The notes under the pieces: generated by a model | The model's input: only the letters and a program-made list of their open reading frames with translations | What the model was told of the DNA's origin: nothing | The model's database searches: none | Translations under genes and position numbers: made by a program | Origin: an uncultured Oscillibacter sp. | GTDB taxonomy: Bacteria; Bacillota; Clostridia; Oscillospirales; Oscillospiraceae | DNA: 10,175 bases | Direction: 5' to 3' | Assembly: GCA_900542115.1 (NCBI GenBank) | Contig: UQMC01000070.1 | Coordinates: 1 to 10,175 of the forward strand | Shown here: piece after piece, positions 1 through 4,604 of the stretch | Layout of the letters: the number at the start of each line of letters is the position of its first letter | Position numbering within the stretch: the first letter of the stretch is position 1

Positions 1-64
1 CGCGCACACCCTTCCTTACCGTTGCGGAGGATTTACCACTTTATCGACAGTCTCCTGTTCTTTA

Positions 65-859
65 TCAGGACAGCAGCAGCTTGTCATCGGCTTCCTCGGA
101 GCCGCTGGCCCGGCTGAACAGCGCCAGCAGGTCCGGCACCGTCAGCTTTTTCTTCTCCTCGCCGGAGATGTCCACCACCACCCGGCCTGCGTCCATCATA
201 ATGAGCCGGTTGCCGTGCTGGATGGCGTCCTTCATATTGTGGGTAATCATCAGTGTCGTCAGGCCGTTCTCCTCTACGATCTGGTCGGAGAGCGTCAGCA
301 CCTTGGCGGCGGTCTTGGGGTCCAGAGCGGCGGTGTGCTCGTCCAGAAGCAGCAGCTTCGGCCGCTTCAGCGCCGCCATCAGCAGCGTTAGCGCCTGCCG
401 CTGGCCGCCGGAGAGCAGGCCCACCTTGGCGGTCATGCGGTCCTCCAGTCCCAAATCCAGACTGCGAAGCAGCTCTTTATAATCCGCCCGTTCCACGGCG
501 GTAATGCCCCATTTCAGCCCCCGGCGCTGGCCCCGGCGGGCCGCCAGCGCCAGATTTTCCTCGATCTGCATAGTAGGGGCCGTTCCCATCATGGGATCCT
601 GAAATACGCGGCCCAGCAGGGACGCCCGCTTATGCTCCGGCAGGCGGGTCACATCCTGCCCGTCAATGACAATGGAGCCGCTGTCAACGGTGAAGACACC
701 CGCCACCGCGTTGAGCATGGTGGACTTGCCCGCGCCGTTGCCGCCGATGACCGTGCAGAAATCCCCGTCCTTCAGCGTCAGGTTCAGGTGGTTCAGGGCC
801 ACCTTGGCATTGATGGTGCCGGGATTGAACGTCTTGCAGATATTCTTCAGCTCAAGCAT
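65..859 (-). CDS. ABC transporter ATP-binding protein of a TrpXYZ-like amino-acid importer
   Basis: ATP-hydrolysing subunit (264 aa) that powers the importer made with the two genes upstream. Visible motifs are Walker A GGNGAGKST (residues 39-47), Q-loop Q87, signature LSGGQ (149-153), Walker B LLLLDE (169-174) running into the DEHTAALDP segment typical of this ATPase subgroup, and H-loop H207. The frame is open upstream of this start, but the ATG at 859 is preferred because GGAGGTGA (865-872) lies 5 nt before it and the protein then begins with the usual MLELKNICKTF strand. The start overlaps the permease stop by 8 nt (ATGCTTGA), which suggests translational coupling. The family is established by motif and neighbours. 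The substrate (aromatic amino acids) is inferred from the operon leader, not from this subunit. Confidence 0.93.
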   Translation of the reverse strand: MLELKNICKTFNPGTINAKVALNHLNLTLKDGDFCTVIGGNGAGKSTMLNAVAGVFTVDSGSIVIDGQDVTRLPEHKRASLLGRVFQDPMMGTAPTMQIEENLALAARRGQRRGLKWGITAVERADYKELLRSLDLGLEDRMTAKVGLLSGGQRQALTLLMAALKRPKLLLLDEHTAALDPKTAAKVLTLSDQIVEENGLTTLMITHNMKDAIQHGNRLIMMDAGRVVVDISGEEKKKLTVPDLLALFSRASGSEEADDKLLLS

Positions 860-1841
860 TGCGGTCACCTCCGATCGATGCCTCCGCCTCGGCGGAGACA
901 TCTGCCCCGCCGGCCTTCACAGAAGCATGGAAATATTTGCCCTTCCAGTAGGGAATGGACAGGAACACCGCCACCACCAGCGCGGAGAGCGCCTTGAGGT
1001 AATTGGGGTTCAGGCCCATGGCCAGCACCGCCTGCATGACGATGTAGTAAATAATAGCGCCAATGGACACGCTGACCAGCTTCAGCGCGAAATTGCGGAA
1101 CACCTTCCCCAGCAGCACATCGCCGATGATGACCGCGGCAAGGCCGATAACGATGGCCCCCCGGCCCACATTGATCTCGTTGGCGCCGTTGTACTGCGCC
1201 AGCAGCGCGCCGGACAGGGCCACCATGCCGTTGGAGACCATCAGGCCCAGCACCTTATTGAAATCGGTGTTGATGCCCTGCGCCCGGGACATCCGCTCAT
1301 TGGAGCCGGTGGCCCGCAGGGAGCAGCCCAGCTCCGTGCCGAAGAACCAGTACAGCAGCGCGATGAGCACCACCGTAAAAAGGCCTACTACGAAGATGGG
1401 ATGGCGGTAAAACGGCCGCGTCCCCTTGGCAACGTCCTGCACGAACCGCAGAGAAACCAGCAGCTTTTCCAGCACCTCCGGGTTTGTAATGCTGATGGCC
1501 ACGCTGGCTTTCATGCTCATGATGGCCATGTTGATAGACCACAGGCTCAGTTGGGTCAAAATGCCCGCTAAAATGGCCGGGATGCCGCACAGCGTATGGA
1601 GCAGCCCCGTGACAAGGCCCGCCGCCATGCCTGCCAGCACCGCCGCCAGCAGTGCCGCCGGCAGGCTCACGCCGCCGCTGAACAGCACGGCGAACACCGC
1701 GCCGCCGGTGCAGAATGAGCCGTCCACCGTCAGGTCGGCAATATCCAGAATTTTATAGGTAATATACACGCCGATGGCCATGATGCCCCAAATCAGTCCC
1801 TGGGACACGGCGCCGGGCAGCGCATTGATGAAGCCGATCAT
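852..1841 (-). CDS. ABC transporter permease (BPD_transp_2 / TrpY-like)
   Basis: Membrane subunit (329 aa) of the same importer, with about eight or nine hydrophobic segments (roughly residues 11-28, 43-57, 60-82, 86-108, 148-167, 195-216, 228-248, 255-276 and 282-297). The cytoplasmic loop GCSLRATGSNERMSRAQGI (172-190) corresponds to the ATPase-contacting loop of LivH/LivM and sugar permeases. The C-terminal tail after about residue 300 is hydrophilic. The ATG at 1841 is chosen because GGAGG (1851-1855) lies 9 nt upstream; the frame stays open for 47 more codons, but those encode no plausible membrane protein start and run back through the intergenic hairpin. Its end overlaps the ATPase gene by 8 nt. 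The COG4120-type family call rests on sequence character plus the SBP/ATPase neighbours. Confidence 0.92.
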   Translation of the reverse strand: MIGFINALPGAVSQGLIWGIMAIGVYITYKILDIADLTVDGSFCTGGAVFAVLFSGGVSLPAALLAAVLAGMAAGLVTGLLHTLCGIPAILAGILTQLSLWSINMAIMSMKASVAISITNPEVLEKLLVSLRFVQDVAKGTRPFYRHPIFVVGLFTVVLIALLYWFFGTELGCSLRATGSNERMSRAQGINTDFNKVLGLMVSNGMVALSGALLAQYNGANEINVGRGAIVIGLAAVIIGDVLLGKVFRNFALKLVSVSIGAIIYYIVMQAVLAMGLNPNYLKALSALVVAVFLSIPYWKGKYFHASVKAGGADVSAEAEASIGGDRNA

Positions 1842-1885
1842 AAATCTGTTCCTCCGTGTGTTGGGCCGATGGCCCGAAATCGTGG

Positions 1886-1916
1886 GGAGAGCGGCGGAGC
1901 AGAGCGCTCCGCCGCT
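1886..1916 (-). repeat. Intercistronic hairpin between lipoprotein and permease genes
   Basis: An 11-bp perfect stem (1890-1900 with 1906-1916, loop 1901-1905) made of GC-rich arms sits just after the lipoprotein stop in the 91-nt gap before the permease. A smaller 5-bp hairpin (1863-1867 with 1871-1875) follows it. There is no U-tract on the minus strand, so this is probably not a full terminator. In binding-protein operons such hairpins commonly protect the upstream message and raise lipoprotein over permease levels; that role is inferred here. Confidence 0.6.
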
Positions 1917-1932
1917 GCATGTGTGCCGCGTT

Positions 1933-2934
1933 TTAGGCGATGGCCTCATACCCCTCGGGTACGGTGAGACCCAGTGCCTCACAGGCGGCGGGGTTGTACT
2001 TCTTGGTGAACTGAGGCGCGTACTCGATAGGCATTTCCGCCACGTTGCTCTCGCCGGTGAGAATCTTCACCGCCATCTGGCCGGTGGTGACGCCCAGATC
2101 ATAGTAGCTGATGGAGAGGGTGGCCACACCGCAGCCGGAGCAGACGCCCTCCTCGCCGGCGAACACGGGAATCTTGCCGTGGCAGATGTTGTCCACAATG
2201 CCGGTGTTGTTGGCGATGGTGTTGTCCGTGGGGACATAGAGCACATCGCTGTTGTCAGCGGCAGTCTGGGTCACGGACGCCATATCATTCGTGTCGGAGA
2301 AGGGATACTGGGTGCAGGTGAGACCCAGCGCCTCCAGCGCGGCCTGCACCGTGTCCACCTGATACTGGCTGTTGGCCTCTGCGGAGCAGTACAGCAGGCC
2401 CACGGTCTTGGCATCGGGGCACCACTCGGGAATCATGGCAGCCTGCTGGTCCAGCGGGGCCAGGTCGGACGTACCGGAGACATTGGTACCCACGGTACCG
2501 TTGAAATCAGGGATATTCAGCGCCACGCCGTACTCCGTAACGGCAGTACCCAGCACCGGGATGTCGCCGGTAGCGGAGGCAGCGGCCTGCAGCGCGGAGG
2601 AGGCATTGGCCAAAATCAGGTCCACGTTCTCGGAGACAAAACCGTTGACAATGGTGGAGCAGGTGTTGGACTCACCGGCAGCGTTCTGCTCCTCAAACCG
2701 GACCTGCTCGCCCAGCGCCTCCGTCAGCGCGTCCTTAAAGCCCTGCGTGGCGGCGTCCAGCGCCGGGTGGGGCGCCAACTGGCAGATACCCACCAGATAC
2801 GTCTTGGCGGCGTCATTCCCGTTGGCAGCGTCACCGTTATTTCCGGCAGGCGTCTCCGCCTTGGAGCCGCCGCAGGCGGCAAGGCCCAGCGCCATGGCGC
2901 AGGCCAGTACAAGCGCAAGCAGTTTCTTTTTCAT
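1933..2934 (-). CDS. TrpX-like ABC substrate-binding lipoprotein (ABC_sub_bind family), predicted aromatic amino-acid binder
   Basis: Solute-binding lipoprotein (333 aa) that captures substrate outside the membrane for the permease/ATPase pair. It begins with a lipoprotein signal peptide: MKKK, a hydrophobic stretch, then lipobox LAAC with the lipidated Cys at 21, followed by an acidic/Asn-Gly-Ala-rich linker to about residue 43. The mature part starts TYLVGICQLAPHPALD and has the two-lobed pattern of PF04392 proteins, including the VDLILANASSALQAA and LYVPTDNTIANN segments. The ATG at 2934 has AAGGAG (2944-2949) 9 nt upstream. The family is annotated for tryptophan/tyrosine uptake; from memory, the related C. 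difficile lipoprotein CD0873 binds tyrosine. The Tyr/Phe-rich leader upstream favours Tyr and/or Phe here. Family is confident; ligand is an inference. Confidence 0.93.
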   Translation of the reverse strand: MKKKLLALVLACAMALGLAACGGSKAETPAGNNGDAANGNDAAKTYLVGICQLAPHPALDAATQGFKDALTEALGEQVRFEEQNAAGESNTCSTIVNGFVSENVDLILANASSALQAAASATGDIPVLGTAVTEYGVALNIPDFNGTVGTNVSGTSDLAPLDQQAAMIPEWCPDAKTVGLLYCSAEANSQYQVDTVQAALEALGLTCTQYPFSDTNDMASVTQTAADNSDVLYVPTDNTIANNTGIVDNICHGKIPVFAGEEGVCSGCGVATLSISYYDLGVTTGQMAVKILTGESNVAEMPIEYAPQFTKKYNPAACEALGLTVPEGYEAIA

Positions 2935-2987
2935 GGCAATCTTCTCCTTACATTTTTTGTTTTCTGATGAAAGCTGTTTTTCCCCGG

Positions 2988-3009
2988 GTGCTGCCGGAAC
3001 CGGCAGCAC
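2988..3009 (-). repeat. GC-rich hairpin in the lipoprotein 5' UTR
   Basis: Perfect inverted repeat with 10-nt arms GTGCTGCCGG (2988-2997) and CCGGCAGCAC (3000-3009), realistically a 9-bp stem closed by a four-base loop. It lies between the leader terminator and the lipoprotein ribosome binding site and has no following U-run, so it is not a terminator. It could stabilise read-through mRNA or isolate the ribosome binding site from leader structure. Confidence 0.65.
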
Positions 3010-3013
3010 TGCG

Positions 3014-3056
3014 GTAAAACAAAGAGGGGGTTCTGTCCGCGGAACAGAACCCCCTC
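3014..3056 (-). terminator. Intrinsic terminator ending the Tyr/Phe leader (attenuator)
   Basis: Perfect 13-bp stem (3024-3036 with 3044-3056) around a 7-nt loop. On the minus strand it is followed by TTTGTTTTAC, a good U-rich tail. It begins 18 nt after the leader-peptide stop codon and lies about 80 nt upstream of the lipoprotein start, so transcripts from the minus-strand promoter must read through it to express the transporter. No minus-strand gene other than the leader ORF lies upstream of it, which argues for regulated read-through rather than simple termination of a neighbouring operon. Confidence 0.88.
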
Positions 3057-3074
3057 GCGTTTTTCACGAAAAGC

Positions 3075-3173
3075 CTATTTCTCACAGGACAGCTTTAAAT
3101 TTTCGGCGTCATAAAAGAAGCCCGCGTAAAAGCGTGCGTAAGTAAAGTAATAGGCATAGCTGTTCTGACGCAT
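3075..3173 (-). CDS. Tyr/Phe-rich leader peptide, 32 aa
   Basis: Small ORF starting ATG at 3173 and ending TAG at 3075-3077. Its ribosome binding site AAGGGAG (3180-3186) sits 6 nt before the ATG, as good as those of the real genes nearby. The peptide starts MRQN, continues SYAYYFTYARFYAGFFYD (residues 5-22), and ends AENLKLSCEK. Ten of the sixteen residues 6-21 are aromatic (Tyr 6, 8, 9, 12, 16, 21; Phe 10, 15, 19, 20) and there is no Trp. There is no signal peptide and no long uncharged stretch, so a secreted or membrane role is unlikely. Position after a promoter and before a terminator points to a sensor ORF: ribosomes stall when charged tRNA-Tyr or tRNA-Phe is scarce, favouring read-through into the importer genes. 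Function is inferred; the composition and signals are seen directly. Confidence 0.78.
   Translation of the reverse strand: MRQNSYAYYFTYARFYAGFFYDAENLKLSCEK
3089..3099 (-). repeat. 11-nt element, copy C (inside leader ORF)
   Basis: Reads TTTAAAGCTGT on the minus strand and lies in codons 25-29 of the leader ORF. It is perfectly complementary to copy B at 3193-3203 near the RNA 5' end, so B and C can form an 11-bp stem enclosing the leader ribosome binding site and aromatic codons. Confidence 0.75.
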
Positions 3174-3192
3174 AGCGAACTCCCTTCTGCTC

Positions 3193-3230
3193 TTTAAAGC
3201 TGTTTGCTGTTATTACCATACAGCTTTAAA
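3193..3230. repeat. 11-bp inverted repeat (copies A and B) overlapping the transporter promoter
   Basis: Plus-strand TTTAAAGCTGT (3193-3203, copy B) and ACAGCTTTAAA (3220-3230, copy A) are perfect inverted copies separated by 16 bp. Copy A overlaps the -35/-10 spacer and the edge of the -10 box; copy B lies a few bases into the predicted transcript. As DNA this could be a two-half-site operator for a repressor, with centres 27 bp apart. As RNA only B is transcribed from the predicted start, leaving it free to pair with copy C. A shorter 8-nt match, ACAGCTTT on the minus strand, occurs at 2970-2977 after the terminator. Confidence 0.65.
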
Positions 3231-3243
3231 CCGATAAAGTCAA
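3215..3243 (-). promoter_or_regulatory. Sigma-A-like promoter of the TrpXYZ-like operon
   Basis: On the minus strand, -35 TTGACT (3238-3243), a 17-bp spacer and -10 TATGGT (3215-3220) place the start near 3208, about 35 nt before the leader peptide ATG. The -35 matches consensus at five of six positions and the -10 at four of six. It is the only good minus-strand promoter I see ahead of the operon. Confidence 0.75.
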
Positions 3244-3250
3244 CTGTGAA

Positions 3251-3277
3251 TTCTGACAAAAAGCGTCTTTTTCAGAA
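3251..3277. repeat. Imperfect inverted repeat between divergent promoters
   Basis: TTCTGAC-AAAAAG (3251-3263) faces CTTTTT-CAGAA (3267-3277) across a 3-bp centre, complementary except for a 2-nt insertion in the left arm. It lies in the 47-bp gap between the two divergent -35 boxes, where a shared regulator could act on both. It may instead be A/T-rich chance symmetry. Confidence 0.4.
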
Positions 3278-3290
3278 CAGCGGAAATTTT

Positions 3291-3319
3291 TTGACATCGC
3301 CTGCCGGTTCTGATAGACT
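3291..3319 (+). promoter_or_regulatory. Sigma-A-like promoter of the M24 peptidase gene
   Basis: Consensus -35 TTGACA (3291-3296), 17-bp spacer and -10 TAGACT (3314-3319) predict a start near 3326 and a 5' UTR of about 60 nt before the ATG at 3386. A small 5-bp hairpin (3339-3343 with 3349-3353) lies in that UTR and is probably incidental. The promoter is back-to-back with that of the transporter operon. Confidence 0.78.
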
Positions 3320-3385
3320 TCTGTTGTATCAAAGCCGAGCGCCTCATCGGCGCCGGTGGTTTTTCCGAAAAGAGGAATCGAATAT

Positions 3386-4459
3386 ATGAATCACTTTTCC
3401 GAAATTACTGAGAGCTTGGAGACACAAGGGCTGGACGCCATGCTGCTCACCTGCGAGGCCAACCGCTTTTACGCCTCCGGCTTCCATTCTTCCGGGACGG
3501 ATGGTATCGCCCTTGTGACCCGCCGCCATAACTACTACTTTACGGACAGCCGCTATACGGAGGCCGCCGCCCGTTCTGTGCAAAACGCCGAGATTCGGGA
3601 GGCGAACCGCCAGCACCCCTATTCCGCCCTCATCAACGCGGTCATTGACGCGGAGGGGCTGAAGCGGATAGGCTACGAGGATGAGTACATCACCGTGGCG
3701 GACTGGAGGCGCTACACGGAAAAGCTGCACGGTGAGCTTGTTCCCGCCTCGGCGCTTCTCTGGCAGCTCCGTGCCGTAAAGGATGCCGAGGAGCGGGACT
3801 GTCTCATTCAGGCCCAGCGCATTGCCGAGCGGGCACTGACGGAAACGCTGAACGATATCCGCCCCGGCGTGCCGGAGCGGGAGATCGCCGCGCTGCTGCT
3901 CTACCGGATGCTGCACTACGGCGCGGAGGACAAGTCCTTTGACCCCATTGTGGTCTCCGGCCCCAACGGCAGTCTCCCCCACGGCGTTCCCGGGGATAAG
4001 CCCATTCAGGCCGGGGAATTTGTCACCATGGACTTTGGCTGCAAGTACGGCGGCTACTGCTCCGACATGACCCGCACCGTGGCAGTAGGGCATGTGACGG
4101 AGGAAATGGACACCGTTTACCATACGGTCCTTCAGGCCCAACTGGCGGGCATCGCCGCGGCAAGGGCCGGCGTCAGCGGCGCGGCAGTGGACGGCGCCGC
4201 CCGGACGGTCATCGAAAACGCCGGCTACGGCGCATTTTTCGGCCACAGCTTCGGCCACGGCGTCGGCGTGGAGATTCACGAAAGCCCCAACGCCTCCCCC
4301 GCCAACGCGCAGCCCCTGCCCGCCGGGGCAGTCATCAGCGCGGAGCCGGGCATTTATCTGCCGGGGAAGCTGGGCGTCCGCATTGAGGACGTTGTGATTC
4401 TCTCGGAGACCGGCTGCGAGGACATTACGTTGGCTCCCAAGGAGCTGATGATTCTCTGA
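3386..4459 (+). CDS. Xaa-Pro aminopeptidase / prolidase (peptidase M24 family)
   Basis: Cytoplasmic dimetal peptidase (357 aa) that cleaves the bond before proline in short peptides, completing breakdown of imported or internal peptides. The N-terminal creatinase-like domain spans about residues 1-130 and includes YYFTDSRYTEAA. The pita-bread catalytic domain follows, with all five expected metal ligands visible: D216 (MDFG), D227 (SDMTRT), H291 (GHGVGVEIHE), E320 (SAEPGIY) and E334 (RIEDVV). H199 in SLPHG is the usual active-site His. The ATG at 3386 is chosen for AGAGGA (3371-3376) 9 nt upstream and a normal family start; ten in-frame codons upstream lack such a site. The length fits the short PepQ/YqhT-type proteins. 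Whether it acts as aminopeptidase P or as a dipeptidase cannot be told from sequence, so no symbol is given. It is monocistronic. Confidence 0.93.
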   Translation: MNHFSEITESLETQGLDAMLLTCEANRFYASGFHSSGTDGIALVTRRHNYYFTDSRYTEAAARSVQNAEIREANRQHPYSALINAVIDAEGLKRIGYEDEYITVADWRRYTEKLHGELVPASALLWQLRAVKDAEERDCLIQAQRIAERALTETLNDIRPGVPEREIAALLLYRMLHYGAEDKSFDPIVVSGPNGSLPHGVPGDKPIQAGEFVTMDFGCKYGGYCSDMTRTVAVGHVTEEMDTVYHTVLQAQLAGIAAARAGVSGAAVDGAARTVIENAGYGAFFGHSFGHGVGVEIHESPNASPANAQPLPAGAVISAEPGIYLPGKLGVRIEDVVILSETGCEDITLAPKELMIL

Positions 4460-4487
4460 AACACCGTCTCCGGCCGCCTTTTTCGTC

Positions 4488-4527
4488 AAATGGGCTGTGG
4501 AAGCGCCTGCTTCCACAGCCCATTTTG
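4488..4527 (+). terminator. Intrinsic terminator after the M24 peptidase gene
   Basis: Perfect 17-bp stem (4488-4504 with 4509-4525) around the loop GCCT, finishing ATTTTG. It lies 29 nt after the peptidase stop and before the pyrophosphatase promoter, separating the two plus-strand genes into independent units. Confidence 0.88.
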
Positions 4528-4539
4528 TGAAAGGCAACG

Positions 4540-4569
4540 TTGACAAACCGGGCGCGCACATCGTATCAT
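4540..4569 (+). promoter_or_regulatory. Sigma-A-like promoter of the pyrophosphatase gene
   Basis: -35 TTGACA (4540-4545), 18-bp spacer and -10 TATCAT (4564-4569, one mismatch to consensus) predict a start near 4576. This gives a short leader of about 30 nt with AAGGAG (4592-4597) 7 nt ahead of the ATG at 4605. Confidence 0.78.
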
Positions 4570-4604
4570 TCTAAGAGAAAATACAGCTAAAAAGGAGTTT
4601 CCGT

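Larger units (their letters stand above)
3014..3208 (-). promoter_or_regulatory. Predicted aromatic amino-acid attenuator leader RNA
   Basis: About 195 nt of untranslated leader between the predicted transcription start (near 3208) and the terminator tail. In order it holds an 11-nt element ACAGCTTTAAA (3203-3193), a ribosome binding site, a Tyr/Phe-rich 32-codon ORF with the complementary element TTTAAAGCTGT (3099-3089) inside codons 25-29, and the terminator. The layout is that of ribosome-mediated attenuators such as those of phe and trp operons in proteobacteria. I could not identify a convincing long antiterminator by eye. Only short pairings to the terminator arms are visible, for example CTGTCC at the end of the ORF with GGACAG in the 3' arm, and CAGAAC in codons 3-4 with GTTCTG in the 5' arm. 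Confidence 0.7.

Noticed and set aside
1..64. Possible start of a further minus-strand gene after the ATPase
   Set aside because: The 64 nt after the ATPase stop contain no terminator hairpin and no ATG. AAGGAAGG near 10-20 could be a ribosome binding site for a gene starting outside the window, but nothing inside supports a call.
666..1571. Long plus-strand open frame opposite the permease and ATPase genes
   Set aside because: GC-rich antisense shadow: low-complexity His/Gln/Arg-rich translation, no ribosome binding site, no domain, and the minus-strand genes have complete motifs.
1774..2967. Long plus-strand open frame opposite the TrpX-like lipoprotein gene
   Set aside because: Antisense shadow rich in Gly/His/Arg with no recognisable domain; the minus-strand frame has a signal peptide, a lipobox and a family fold.
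3024..3056. The same hairpin acting as a plus-strand terminator (GCGTTTTT follows it on that strand)
   Set aside because: No plus-strand gene lies upstream for it to terminate; it could only stop antisense transcripts. Its minus-strand position behind the leader ORF gives it a clear role.
3014..3208. T-box riboswitch ahead of the TrpX-like gene
   Set aside because: TTCCGCGGA in the terminator loop superficially recalls the T-box ACCGCGG, but the AGGGTGGNACC antiterminator motif is absent, the leader is only about 195 nt, and a convincing Stem I is not seen. The Tyr/Phe-rich ORF explains the region better.
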